DNA of 13,937 bases from Pseudomonadota bacterium (GCA_021840785.1 JAKBXD010000036.1:1-13937); one strand, 5' to 3'; positions 1-7,593 are shown, counted from the first letter of the stretch. A program made the numbers and translations. Notes: generated from the letters alone by a model not told the origin.

Positions 1-744
1 TATGACGGCGCCAACCTGAATGCCATTCTCGGACGGGTGCAGCCGGGCCAGATGGGCTTTGATGTGATGCACTTGAATCTGCACAAGACTTTTGCGACAC
101 CCCATGGCGGCGGCGGGCCAGGTGCGGGTGCGGTGGCGGTGCAGGAACGCCTGCGACCCTTTCTGCCCCTGCCCATGGTGACTCGCTCCGAAGAGGGTGC
201 TCTGCGCTGGTTGGACGAGGGTGATTTACCCCAGAGCATCGGTCGGCTCAGTGCCCATGGCGGTAATGTCGGTGTGCTGCTGCGTGCCCATGCCTATCTA
301 CGCCGTCTGGGTCGGGTAGGGGTAGGTCGGGTATCGGCTTATGCCGCGCTCAATGCCAACTACCTGCTCAAGGAATTGCAGCGGGTGGGTTATCAGGCGG
401 CTTTTCCGGAGCGACGAGCCAGCCACGAGTTCATCCTGACGGTCAGTGACTTGCAGAAAGCGACGGGCATCCGGGCGCTGGATGTGGCCAAGCGTTTGCT
501 GGATTTCGGGATTCACGCGCCGACCATCTACTTCCCGCAACTGGTGCCCGAGTGTTTGCTGATTGAGCCGACGGAGACGGAAAGCAAGGCAACCCTGGAC
601 CGTTTTGTGGCGGTCATGGCGCAGATTCGTCAGGAGGCACTGGCGCAACCGGAACTTTTGCGTGAAGCGCCCCACCATCTGCCGGTGGGGCGGCTGGATG
701 AGGCGCTGGCGGCGCGGCACCTGGATGTGGCGGCCGCACAATGA
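1..744 (+). CDS. gcvPB: Glycine dehydrogenase (decarboxylating) subunit 2, C-terminal part (5' end outside window)
   Basis: P-protein subunit 2 of the glycine cleavage system. With GcvPA it decarboxylates glycine using PLP and passes the aminomethyl group to the lipoyl arm of GcvH. The reading frame is open from base 1, so the gene starts before the window; 247 residues are visible of roughly 480 usual for the family. The PLP-lysine motif NLHKTF is present, with the Schiff-base lysine codon at 85-87. It is followed by the family's PHGGGGPGAG loop and, further on, the LNANYL motif near 352-369. The HAPTIYFP segment near 514-537 is also typical of GcvP C-terminal domains. The stop codon overlaps the moxR start as ATGA at 741-744, so the two are probably on one transcript. 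No frameshift or internal stop is seen. Family identity is very secure; only the N-terminal half is missing. Confidence 0.96.
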   Translation, partial: YDGANLNAILGRVQPGQMGFDVMHLNLHKTFATPHGGGGPGAGAVAVQERLRPFLPLPMVTRSEEGALRWLDEGDLPQSIGRLSAHGGNVGVLLRAHAYLRRLGRVGVGRVSAYAALNANYLLKELQRVGYQAAFPERRASHEFILTVSDLQKATGIRALDVAKRLLDFGIHAPTIYFPQLVPECLLIEPTETESKATLDRFVAVMAQIRQEALAQPELLREAPHHLPVGRLDEALAARHLDVAAAQ

Positions 745-1649
745 CGGTATCTCCGGCGAGTCTGCTGGACGCGCTCGGTGAGGTATTGCTCGATAAAGAA
801 CGGGCGCTGCGCCTGATTCTATCCGGCTTTCTGGCCGGCGGGCATGTGCTGGTGGAAGATGTTCCGGGGGTGGGCAAGACGACTTTGTCACTGGGATTGG
901 CGCGTCTGCTGGGTCTGGATTTTACGCGGGTGCAGATGACGGCGGACATGCTGCCGGGGGATATCTTGGGGAGCAGTCTCTTCGATCCGCGTGAGCAACG
1001 CTTCGCCTTTCATCGGGGTCCGATTTTTCATGCCGTAGTACTGATGGATGAAATCAACCGGGCTTCGCCACGCAGTCAGTCGGCCCTGCTGGAAGCCATG
1101 GCAGAAGGACAGGTTTCGGCGGATGGGCAGAGCTTTCCGCTGCCCAAGCCCTTTTTTGTGATCGCCACCCAGAATCCGCAGGAGCACGCTGGAGTCTTCC
1201 CGCTGCCGGAGAGTCAACTGGACCGCTTTACGCTGCGTCTGTCGCTGGGCTATCCGAGTCGCGAGGCGGAGCGGCGGTTGTTGGCTGGGGAAAATCGACG
1301 GCCCGCCGATCTGCAAGCCTTGGCCGATGCCGCGCTGCTGCGCCAGTGGCAGGCAGCGGTTGCGGCGGTATTCCTGAGTCCGGAACTACAGGAAATGCTT
1401 TTGGCCCTGGCGCAACGCAGTCGTGAGGATGCGCGGGTGCGGACTGGGTTGTCGCCACGAGGTTTGCTGGCGCTCAAGGCGAGCGCACAGGCCTGGGCTT
1501 TTCTGGCGGGCCGGGATTTTGTGACACCCGATGATCTGCGCGCGGTGACGGTACCGGTGCTGGGACATCGTTTGCTGTCCAGCGCATCGCTGGGCGGCGA
1601 TGAACTGACGGCACTGCTGATGCAGGATACCTGGGGTTTTGGTCCGTGA
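741..1649 (+). CDS. MoxR-family AAA+ ATPase
   Basis: A 302-residue AAA+ ATPase of the MoxR family, thought to act as a chaperone that remodels or activates a partner protein, often a VWA or DUF58 protein, at the inner membrane. Visible motifs: Walker A around residues 41-48 (VPGVGKTT), Walker B LMDEIN at 101-106, sensor-1 ATQNP at 142-146 and the PESQLDRF arginine-finger segment at 156-163. The length is normal. It starts at the ATG inside the ATGA overlap with gcvPB and has no strong ribosome binding site of its own, which fits translational coupling. It ends in a GTGA overlap with the DUF58 gene. The trio moxR-DUF58-tgpA is a known proteobacterial cluster; the cellular substrate is not established here. 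I use no gene symbol because MoxR names several paralogous subfamilies. Confidence 0.95.
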   Translation: MTVSPASLLDALGEVLLDKERALRLILSGFLAGGHVLVEDVPGVGKTTLSLGLARLLGLDFTRVQMTADMLPGDILGSSLFDPREQRFAFHRGPIFHAVVLMDEINRASPRSQSALLEAMAEGQVSADGQSFPLPKPFFVIATQNPQEHAGVFPLPESQLDRFTLRLSLGYPSREAERRLLAGENRRPADLQALADAALLRQWQAAVAAVFLSPELQEMLLALAQRSREDARVRTGLSPRGLLALKASAQAWAFLAGRDFVTPDDLRAVTVPVLGHRLLSSASLGGDELTALLMQDTWGFGP

Positions 1650-2647
1650 GTCGCAAACGGCGGGAGGTACGTCTTTCCCGTCCTGGTAAGGTCTTTGTCG
1701 GGCTGACCCTGGCCCTCGGCTTTTCTGCCGTGAACACCGGTAATAATGTCTTGTTCTTGCTGGTTTCCATGATGCTGGCCATCATGGTGCTTTCCGGTTT
1801 TGTCGCCATCGGCAACCTCTGGCGGGTGCATGCCGCTGTGCTGCCCGGCCAGATTTTTACCGCAGGAGAGCAGGGCGACCTGCTCCTGCGCATTTATAAT
1901 CCACGCCCCTGGCCCCTGTGGCTGCTGGAACTGCGTCTGGGTGATGCGCAATGCACTCTGACTCGAGTGGGCGCGCGTCAGCAAGCCTTGGTTGCGCTGC
2001 CCTGGCACCCGCCGCTACGCGGTCAGCCGCCCTTACCCCCTCTACGGATGGGTTCCGCCTTTCCCTTTGCTTTTGTCTGGCGAGGTCTGCACCTGACGGT
2101 GGAGTCAGCGGACCAGCCCTGGGTGGCTCCCACCGCGGGCGAGCCATCGTTGCTGCCGGCAGATCTGGGTCAGCAGGAGGCTGAAGGGGGTGAGCCCGGT
2201 GGCAGCGGTGATCTGCTCTGGGTGCGGGAGCGTCTGCCCGGAGAAGGGCTGGGTGCCGTAGTCTGGCGTCGGGTGGACTGGTCTTTAGGCGCGCAGGGGG
2301 AGTTGCGCTTGCCTACCCGGGAGCGGGAGGAGGCAGGGCAGCGACGGATCTTGCTCGACTGGGAAGATGCGGCGCTGCAACACTGGCCAGTGGAGCAGCG
2401 CCTGCAAATACTCCGCGCGGCGCTGGACATCGCGTTGGAACGGGGCTGGGCGTGGCAACTACGGATGCCTGGCGGGATGATTACGGGTCGCGGAAGATCG
2501 GGCCTGGATCAAGCCTTGCTGCTGCTGGCGCAACAGCCTCCTTTACCGATATTCCGGGAGGTCGAGCAGCGTGCTCCCCTGCCTCTGGGGCTGCGCATGG
2601 CCGGACAATGGTTGCGGCGCTTGCCGCATCCGGGAAGGGGGGGCTGA
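1646..2647 (+). CDS. DUF58 domain-containing membrane protein
   Basis: A 333-residue DUF58 protein, the usual partner of a MoxR ATPase. Two hydrophobic segments at about residues 15-30 and 33-56 should anchor it in the inner membrane, leaving most of the chain as a soluble domain. The DUF58 signature appears as LPGEGLGAVVWRRVDW at 197-212, matching the family's PGD...W pattern with E in place of the usual D. The FPF-type strand lies at 137-147. Where a VWA-like fold would carry a DxSxS metal site, the chain reads LLDWEDA (residues 236-242), so that site is probably absent, as I recall for other tgpA-linked members. It starts at GTG within the GTGA overlap with moxR, and its stop overlaps the tgpA ATG. 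Function is unknown beyond the genetic link to MoxR and TgpA. Confidence 0.9.
   Translation: MSRKRREVRLSRPGKVFVGLTLALGFSAVNTGNNVLFLLVSMMLAIMVLSGFVAIGNLWRVHAAVLPGQIFTAGEQGDLLLRIYNPRPWPLWLLELRLGDAQCTLTRVGARQQALVALPWHPPLRGQPPLPPLRMGSAFPFAFVWRGLHLTVESADQPWVAPTAGEPSLLPADLGQQEAEGGEPGGSGDLLWVRERLPGEGLGAVVWRRVDWSLGAQGELRLPTREREEAGQRRILLDWEDAALQHWPVEQRLQILRAALDIALERGWAWQLRMPGGMITGRGRSGLDQALLLLAQQPPLPIFREVEQRAPLPLGLRMAGQWLRRLPHPGRGG
2634..2643 (+). promoter_or_regulatory. Ribosome binding site deciding the tgpA start
   Basis: A purine-rich GAAGGGGGG run ends 3 bases before the ATG at 2647. It supports that ATG over an in-frame extension reaching back to 2452, which would lie entirely inside the DUF58 gene and encodes a low-complexity stretch unlike TgpA proteins. 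Confidence 0.7.
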
Positions 2648-4665
2648 TGACGCCTGGGCTGCGGTTTCCCGCGCGTATTGTGAGCTCCTTACTGGCGGCG
2701 TTGATGGGTGTCTTTTTGCTCCTCGCGCTGGGTTCGGAGGCGGCGCTCTGGGCCACAGTGGTTTGGATCGCGGCGACCGGTTTAGGGCTGTATGGGGCTT
2801 GGCATGGGCGCCTGCCCTGGTTTAGTGCGGCGCAACGCTGGATGCTGGGCCTTTTTCTGCTGACGCTGGCGTTGCTGCTGACCGGATGGGGCAACTGGCT
2901 GGCGATGGCCAGTCAGGCAGTGCTGGTGCTGCTGGCGGTGAAGGCACTGGAAATACGCAGTCAGCGCGACTTTTATCAGGTGGCGGCGCTGGTGCTGCTG
3001 GGTATGGGGGTGGCTGCGTGGCTGCGCGTGGATGTTCTGCTCGGTATTTTTCTATTGGCGGCCTTATATCTGTCCTTGCTGGGATTACTTTGGCAGCCCC
3101 TGGCCGATGCAGCGGTAGCGCGCGCATTAGAAGGGCTGCACTGGCGGGATTTCCGCTATATGCTGGCCTTTAGTCTGATCTTTCTGCTGATGCTGTTGCC
3201 AGTGACGGCCATTTTTTTTCTGATGTTGCCGCGCACGCCGACGCCGCTCTGGGCCTGGACACCACCACAGGGGGCGGCGCATTCGGGTTTCAGCGCGGAT
3301 TTGTCGCCTGACAGTATTACCCGCTTGGCCCTCGACTCCACCACGGCTTTCCGGGCACAGATCATTCCGCAGTCGGCCGATCCGGAGGATTTATATTGGG
3401 TGGGAGCGATCCTTTGGCGCGATGAAGGCCGGACGTGGATAGCGGATTCACCTGTCGCCAGGGTGCGAGGTGCTGCATCTACAGGTGTCGGCACCGGAAC
3501 CACGGGCATTCGACAGGAAATCGTTCTAAGCCCGGATAATAGTGATTATCTGTTTGCCTTAGCTACGCCTTATCGTCTGAATATTCCAGTTACCTACCGG
3601 CAGCAGGCAGGTGGTGTCTTGCGTCTGAACAAGGCCTCCGGCTTGCCCATACGCTATATGGTCTGGTCTGCACCTGCCGCACCACGTGTGCTCTCTGCGG
3701 CGGAGCGCACCGCAGCTTTGCAGGTGCCCGACACGACGAGTCCGAAACTACGGGCACTGGCGGCGCATTTTGCGGGTGGCAGCGATGCTGTGGTGGTGCA
3801 GCGCCTGCTGCACTGGTTTCATGACTCTTCTTTCCGGTACAGCCTGCAGGAGCCAGCAGGTTATCCCCATGGGCAAAGCATGGCGGATTTTTTGCTCCAT
3901 ACCCATACTGGTTTTTGCGAATACTACGCCGGGGGATTGGCTCTGCTGCTCCGCTTGGACGGAATTCCGGCACGGGTGGTGATGGGGTATCACGGTGGCG
4001 AGTATAACCCGGCGGGTAACTATTGGATTGTGCGGCAGAGCATGGCCCATGCCTGGGTGCAGGCTTGGCTACCGGGACAAGGTTGGGTACGCCTGGATGC
4101 GACGCCGGCGACGATATCTGGTCAGGGTGGCAGCAAGACCGGTATATTAGCCCCCGCGGTAGTGCCTGGGGCGCTACAACTCTGGGACTGGATGCAATGG
4201 CAGTGGCTTAATATGGTTATCGACCTGACGCCGGCCAAACAGCGCGCTCTCTGGACGTCGGCGGGTACGCGAATCATGCAGATTGCGCAGTCGTCTGCCT
4301 ATGCGCCACACTGGCCGAAAGCACGGGGGTGGTATCGACACGCGACGCTGACTTACTGGTCGCTGGGAGTGGTCAGTGCTTCGCTGCTGATGGCATGGAT
4401 ATTGTGGCGCCGCTATCGAGCGGGTAGGGATGTCGGATATTGGCGCCAGCGCGCGCTGCGCGCTTTGCGTACTGTGGGATTAAAAGACGAGCGACCGGGA
4501 GTGGAGAGTTTGTTCTGGCAGCGGTTGCCAGAGGATCAGCGGGAATCTGTGCGTGAAATCTATCTGGCCCAGCGTTATGGTCCGACACCGGATGCCGATG
4601 GTGATCGGCGTCTGTCTGTGGCCTTGGCCGCTCTGCGCAATCGTTGCGCGAGACTTTCTGACTGA
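2647..4665 (+). CDS. tgpA: TgpA-family membrane transglutaminase (DUF3488 + transglutaminase-like + DUF4129)
   Basis: A 672-residue inner-membrane protein of the TgpA family, known from Pseudomonas aeruginosa as an essential protein with a periplasmic transglutaminase domain. The N-terminal third holds about seven hydrophobic segments (about 12-30, 33-52, 66-81, 87-104, 112-126, 129-148, 171-193). The transglutaminase-like domain follows with a complete Cys-His-Asp triad: C424 in TGFCEYYAGG, H468 in SMAHAW and D484 in VRLDATP. A further membrane span at about 568-588 precedes a C-terminal cytoplasmic tail with the DUF4129-like pattern (roughly 612-645). Length is normal for the family. The start follows a strong ribosome binding site and overlaps the DUF58 stop by one base (TGATG). 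The intact triad argues for an active enzyme; the acyl donor and acceptor are unknown. The stop lies 16 bases from the stop of the convergent msbA-like gene. Confidence 0.94.
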   Translation: MTPGLRFPARIVSSLLAALMGVFLLLALGSEAALWATVVWIAATGLGLYGAWHGRLPWFSAAQRWMLGLFLLTLALLLTGWGNWLAMASQAVLVLLAVKALEIRSQRDFYQVAALVLLGMGVAAWLRVDVLLGIFLLAALYLSLLGLLWQPLADAAVARALEGLHWRDFRYMLAFSLIFLLMLLPVTAIFFLMLPRTPTPLWAWTPPQGAAHSGFSADLSPDSITRLALDSTTAFRAQIIPQSADPEDLYWVGAILWRDEGRTWIADSPVARVRGAASTGVGTGTTGIRQEIVLSPDNSDYLFALATPYRLNIPVTYRQQAGGVLRLNKASGLPIRYMVWSAPAAPRVLSAAERTAALQVPDTTSPKLRALAAHFAGGSDAVVVQRLLHWFHDSSFRYSLQEPAGYPHGQSMADFLLHTHTGFCEYYAGGLALLLRLDGIPARVVMGYHGGEYNPAGNYWIVRQSMAHAWVQAWLPGQGWVRLDATPATISGQGGSKTGILAPAVVPGALQLWDWMQWQWLNMVIDLTPAKQRALWTSAGTRIMQIAQSSAYAPHWPKARGWYRHATLTYWSLGVVSASLLMAWILWRRYRAGRDVGYWRQRALRALRTVGLKDERPGVESLFWQRLPEDQRESVREIYLAQRYGPTPDADGDRRLSVALAALRNRCARLSD

Positions 4666-4681
4666 CACGTCTGGAGCCCTC

Positions 4682-6370
4682 TTATGTTGTCCCTTGTCCC
4701 TGCCCTCCCGCCACGATCTGCCCGCGCTCCAGGTGGATGATCTGGTCAGCGAGGCGGGTGGTGCGCGGGCGGTGCGCCACGATGATGATGGTTTTTCGGC
4801 CATGAAGGGCGCTGAGGGTTTCCGCGATGCGTTCTTCACTTTCGCTGTCGAGGTTGCTGGTGGCTTCGTCAAGGACCAGCACCGGGCGATCCAGGTAGAG
4901 CGCCCGGGCGATGGCGAGCCGTTGGCGCTGCCCACCGGAAAGATTGCCGCCATTGCCTTTGATCATTGTTTCCAGCCCCCCTATGGGGGCTAAAAAATCC
5001 CAGGCGTGCGCTTGCCGCGCGGACGCCTCGGCGCGTTCATGATCGGGTTGCGCATCGGCATAGGCGATATTGCTCAGGGCGGTACCGCTGAAGAGTACGG
5101 GCTCTTGGGCGACAAAGCTGAAATAGCCGCGATAGTCGCCGGCGAGGAGATCGCGGATGGACTGTCCGGCTACCGTAATCTCTCCCCCGCTGGGCGGCAA
5201 CAAGCCGAGTAACACCCGTACCAGGCTGGTTTTGCCGCCGCCACTGGGGCCAACGATGGCCGTCGTCGTGAGCGGGGGGAGCGTGATATGAAGGCCGCGT
5301 AAAATCGCTTCGCCCCCCAATTGTAACTTGAGATCGTGGCATTGCCAGGTGCCCCAGGGACGCGGCGTTGGGGAGCGCTGGCTGGCTTCTGCCGGTTGAT
5401 CCAGCCAGGCGAAGAGCCGATCCGCGGCAGAAAGACCTTGTTGCAGTTGATTGTTGGCCGAGGAGAGCTGGCGCAGGGGCTCATAGATCATCCCCAGCGC
5501 CGTCAGAAAGCTGAAAAAAGCCCCCGTCGTCATCCCGCCATTCACCACCTGACTACCTCCCAGATAGATGATGACCGCAATGCCCAGCGCCGCGATCATC
5601 TCCATAATCGGAACCGTCGCCTTCTGGATGCGGGCAATCTGCATCATCAGATCGAAGTAGTGACGCGCCTGAACACCGAAACGCTGTGCCTCAAAACCTT
5701 CACCGCCCTGACTTTTGATCACTTCGGCGCCGCGCAGGCTTTGAGAAAACTGCTCCATGATCTGGCCCATCTGCTCTTGTTGGCGTTCGCCGCGCTGGCG
5801 CAGCTTCTGGCCGAAACGAATCAGGGGGTAAAACGCGATGGGCAGGGTGATGAAGCTGATCAGCGCCAGTTTCCAGCTCATGTAAAACACTACCGCCATG
5901 AGCGCGAGAATCTGGAAGGTGGAAAGGAAGAAGCGCGCCAACACCGAGAGGCCTTGCTGCAATAAAGTCAGGTCCAGGCTCATCCGCGACAGGGTGCTGC
6001 CGTGACTGCTGTCGATGAGGGTGCCGAGGGGCAGGCGCAGGGTATGGGCGAAAAGGCGTTCACGCAGACCGCGCAATACATCTTCTTCGGTGCGCACGAG
6101 GGTGATGGCTTGTACGTAATCGGCGCCACCTTTAACGGCGTAGATCATTATGACGCCCAAGGGCAGCCAGATGAGCATGCTGGCGTTGCGGTCGATGAAT
6201 ATCCGGTCAAGGACCGGCTTGATCATATAAGCCACCCCACCGGTGGCTGCGCCAGAAATCACCATGAAGAGCATAGCGAGAAATATGCGGCCCCGGTACG
6301 CGCTGATCAGGCCGAGGAGCCGGCGAAAGCTGGGAGAACGCAACGCGGCGGGCGCGCCAGCGTCACTCAC
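4682..6370 (-). CDS. msbA: MsbA-type ABC exporter (lipid A flippase family), fused membrane and ATPase domains
   Basis: A 562-residue ABC half-exporter; such proteins dimerise. The membrane domain covers roughly residues 20-310 with about six hydrophobic segments (about 28-50, 66-85, 145-165, 168-186, 258-272, 280-296). The ATPase domain spans roughly 340-560: Walker A GPSGGGKT 374-381, Q-loop Q422, signature LSGGQ 477-481, Walker B VLVLDE 497-502 and switch histidine H533. All catalytic positions are present. Sequence flavour and length fit MsbA, which flips lipid A-core across the inner membrane. Other lipid or drug exporters share this architecture and lpxK is not adjacent, so the substrate is inferred. 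It starts at GTG 6370, overlapping the fdxA stop as GTGA, with only a weak Shine-Dalgarno sequence, so translation probably depends on fdxA. No terminator hairpin is visible after the TAA. Confidence 0.88.
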   Translation of the reverse strand: MSDAGAPAALRSPSFRRLLGLISAYRGRIFLAMLFMVISGAATGGVAYMIKPVLDRIFIDRNASMLIWLPLGVIMIYAVKGGADYVQAITLVRTEEDVLRGLRERLFAHTLRLPLGTLIDSSHGSTLSRMSLDLTLLQQGLSVLARFFLSTFQILALMAVVFYMSWKLALISFITLPIAFYPLIRFGQKLRQRGERQQEQMGQIMEQFSQSLRGAEVIKSQGGEGFEAQRFGVQARHYFDLMMQIARIQKATVPIMEMIAALGIAVIIYLGGSQVVNGGMTTGAFFSFLTALGMIYEPLRQLSSANNQLQQGLSAADRLFAWLDQPAEASQRSPTPRPWGTWQCHDLKLQLGGEAILRGLHITLPPLTTTAIVGPSGGGKTSLVRVLLGLLPPSGGEITVAGQSIRDLLAGDYRGYFSFVAQEPVLFSGTALSNIAYADAQPDHERAEASARQAHAWDFLAPIGGLETMIKGNGGNLSGGQRQRLAIARALYLDRPVLVLDEATSNLDSESEERIAETLSALHGRKTIIIVAHRPRTTRLADQIIHLERGQIVAGGQGQGTT

Positions 6371-6690
6371 TCTTCGAGCAGACCCCGTTTATCTTTTACT
6401 TCCAGCCAGGCGTCAGCATCTTCGGGCGCCGCTTTCTTGTGAATAATGGCTGGCCAGATCTTGGCGAGGCGGGCATTGATTTCCTCAAATTCTTCCTGAC
6501 CTGCGGGCAGGTCATCATCGCGGAAAATGGCACCGGCAGGACATTCTGGCTCGCAGAGCGTGCAGTCTATGCACTCATCCGGATCAATGACCAGAAAATT
6601 AGGCCCTTCGCGGAAACAGTCCACTGGGCAGACATCCACACAGTCTGTGTATTTGCATTTGATACAAGATTCAGTCACCACGTATGTCAT
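6367..6690 (-). CDS. fdxA: 7Fe ferredoxin (one [3Fe-4S] and one [4Fe-4S] cluster)
   Basis: A 107-residue, acidic, low-potential electron carrier of the Azotobacter ferredoxin I type. By alignment from memory with that protein, C9, C17 and C50 should bind the 3Fe cluster and C21, C40, C43 and C46 the 4Fe cluster; C12 and C25 are the extra conserved cysteines. The segment CIKCKYTDC followed by VCPVDCF is characteristic, and the C-terminal extension of about 50 residues is retained. I chose ATG 6690 because it gives the standard family length and has GAGGAG about 10 bases upstream. A GTG at 6708 is in frame, but that codon overlaps the GAGGAG. The gene is divergent from the peroxiredoxin and coupled downstream to the msbA-like exporter. 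Its redox partner cannot be told from the sequence. Confidence 0.96.
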   Translation of the reverse strand: MTYVVTESCIKCKYTDCVDVCPVDCFREGPNFLVIDPDECIDCTLCEPECPAGAIFRDDDLPAGQEEFEEINARLAKIWPAIIHKKAAPEDADAWLEVKDKRGLLEE

Positions 6691-6720
6691 GGGGGCCGGG
6701 CTCCTCACATTTTAGTCAAA

Positions 6721-6736
6721 GGGTTACGGGGTTACG
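6721..6736. repeat. Tandem 8-bp repeat GGGTTACG x2
   Basis: Two perfect head-to-tail copies of GGGTTACG lie in the 214-base space between fdxA and the peroxiredoxin gene. They are downstream of the proposed fdxA start site, so they would sit in its 5' leader. A 5-bp inverted repeat GCCGG-AATCAT-CCGGC follows at 6737-6752. No regulator is known to me for this sequence. Confidence 0.6.
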
Positions 6737-6765
6737 GCCGGAATCATCCGGCGGGCTGGGCGCCT

Positions 6766-6794
6766 ATTCTAGCCTAAGGCGGGCGTGCTGCCCA
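6766..6794 (-). promoter_or_regulatory. Putative sigma-70 promoter of fdxA-msbA
   Basis: On the minus strand TGGGCA (6794-6789) and TAGAAT (6771-6766) are separated by 17 bases. They match 4/6 of the -35 and 5/6 of the -10 consensus. Transcription would start near 6759, giving a leader of about 70 bases before ATG 6690. This is inferred from consensus alone. Confidence 0.4.
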
Positions 6795-6829
6795 CAGGGG
6801 GCTTGCATGCGTCCGAATCGATCAGATGT

Positions 6830-6859
6830 TTGGCGAAATCAGGAAAAGTTCGCTATAGT
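6830..6859 (+). promoter_or_regulatory. Putative sigma-70 promoter of the peroxiredoxin gene
   Basis: TTGGCG (6830-6835) and TATAGT (6854-6859) are separated by 18 bases. A start near 6866 would leave a leader of about 39 bases to ATG 6905. The region is AT-richer than its surroundings. I see no clear OxyR- or PerR-type operator. Confidence 0.45.
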
Positions 6860-6904
6860 AAAAATCTGGACTTTATCCCGTTAGCTCAACAAAGGAGAAT
6901 TACG

Positions 6905-7507
6905 ATGGCTGTATTAGTAGGCAAAGCTGCTCCCGATTTCGTGGCCCCCGCAGTCATGGCTGATAATGGCATCAACGAGAATTTTCAACTTTCTCAGTAT
7001 ATTAAAGGGAAGTATGCGGTTCTGTTCTTTTACCCGCTCGACTTTACCTTCGTATGTCCGTCTGAAATTCTCGCCTTTAATAATCGCCTGAATGATTTCA
7101 AGTCCCGCAATACTGAGGTCATCGCCTGTAGCGTGGACTCCCAGTTCACCCATCTGGCCTGGAAGAACACGCCGGAAGAGAAGGGCGGCATTGGTCACAT
7201 CAAACTCCCTATGGTGGCGGATCTCTCTAAGAGCATCGCACGCAATTATGACGTTCTGCTCAATGATGAAGTGGCGCTGCGCGGCTCTTTCCTGATCGAT
7301 CGCGAAGGCGTGGTGCGGCACGAGGTAATCAACGATTTACCCTTGGGCCGCAACATTGACGAAATGCTCCGTATGGTGGACGCATTGCAATTCTCTGAAG
7401 AACACGGAGAGGTTTGCCCGGCACAGTGGGAGAAGGGCAAAGCCGGTATGAAGCCAACCAGTGAGGGAGTTGCCGACTTTCTGGCGCATCACGGCAAAGA
7501 ACTCTGA
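6905..7507 (+). CDS. Typical 2-Cys peroxiredoxin (AhpC/TSA family, Prx1 group)
   Basis: A 200-residue cytoplasmic thiol peroxidase that reduces hydrogen peroxide and organic peroxides. The peroxidatic cysteine is C51 in the DFTFVCPSEI motif; the resolving cysteine is C171 in GEVCPAQW. The FFYPLDFTFVCP active-site strand and the R127-containing LRGSFLID strand are intact. A GGIG segment (94-97) resembles the GGLG element of peroxidation-sensitive peroxiredoxins, but the C-terminal YF motif is absent. ATG 6905 was chosen because AAAGGAG at 6891-6897 lies 7 bases upstream and the family N-terminus begins here; an in-frame extension to 6785 would run through the promoter boxes. No ahpF or thioredoxin reductase gene is nearby, so the reductant is not shown. 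Transcription probably ends at the hairpin at 7560-7593. Confidence 0.96.
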   Translation: MAVLVGKAAPDFVAPAVMADNGINENFQLSQYIKGKYAVLFFYPLDFTFVCPSEILAFNNRLNDFKSRNTEVIACSVDSQFTHLAWKNTPEEKGGIGHIKLPMVADLSKSIARNYDVLLNDEVALRGSFLIDREGVVRHEVINDLPLGRNIDEMLRMVDALQFSEEHGEVCPAQWEKGKAGMKPTSEGVADFLAHHGKEL

Positions 7508-7540
7508 GCACAGCGCCCATCGTAGGAGCCTGCGTGGGTG

Positions 7541-7556
7541 ATATAGATATATAGAT
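7541..7556. repeat. Tandem AT-rich repeat ATATAGAT x2
   Basis: Two perfect copies of ATATAGAT directly precede the shared terminator hairpin, between the peroxiredoxin stop and the convergent gene. Read on the minus strand the segment is moderately U-rich just past the hairpin, which could help termination in that direction. Confidence 0.5.
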
Positions 7557-7559
7557 ATT

Positions 7560-7593
7560 AATGGCCGGGGCTGACCGATGTCCTGGCCATTTT
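7560..7593. terminator. Bidirectional intrinsic terminator between convergent genes
   Basis: The arms AATGGCCGGGGC (7560-7571) and GTCCTGGCCATT (7580-7591) form a 12-bp stem including two G-U pairs, with an 8-base loop. TTTT closes the right arm on the plus strand. It lies 53 bases after the peroxiredoxin stop and 11 bases past the stop of the minus-strand gene at 7602, so it can serve both. The U-tract is short in each direction. Confidence 0.75.

Noticed and set aside
310..333. Direct repeat GGTCGGGTA x2 in gcvPB, possibly a small duplication
   Set aside because: By comparison with the remembered family pattern the protein has the normal length here (GRVGVGRVSA aligns without an insertion), so this is probably chance codon use.
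1250..2008. 252-codon open frame on the minus strand opposite moxR and the DUF58 gene
   Set aside because: Shadow of two well-supported genes; composition is biased and no family features are visible.
2452..2646. N-terminal extension of tgpA by 65 residues
   Set aside because: It lies inside the DUF58 gene in another frame, encodes low-complexity Ala/Gly/Ser sequence, and a strong ribosome binding site sits just before ATG 2647.
1..4665. MoxR-DUF58-TgpA as a new defence or toxin system
   Set aside because: This is a widespread chromosomal cluster in proteobacteria, next to a core metabolic gene, with no mobile elements, recombinases or unusual composition.
4974..4997. Hairpin AGCCCCC-CTAT-GGGGGCT with a flanking A-run, looking like a terminator
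   Set aside because: It is within the exporter's ATPase-domain coding region, and the T-run (minus strand) comes before the hairpin in the direction of transcription, so it cannot act as an intrinsic terminator for that gene; on the plus strand it is followed by A, not T.
5336..5965. 209-codon open frame on the plus strand opposite the ABC exporter
   Set aside because: Shadow of the exporter; all ABC motifs are on the minus strand.
6691..6708. GTG 6708 as the fdxA start
   Set aside because: It adds 6 residues not typical of the family and overlaps the GAGGAG ribosome binding site that serves ATG 6690.
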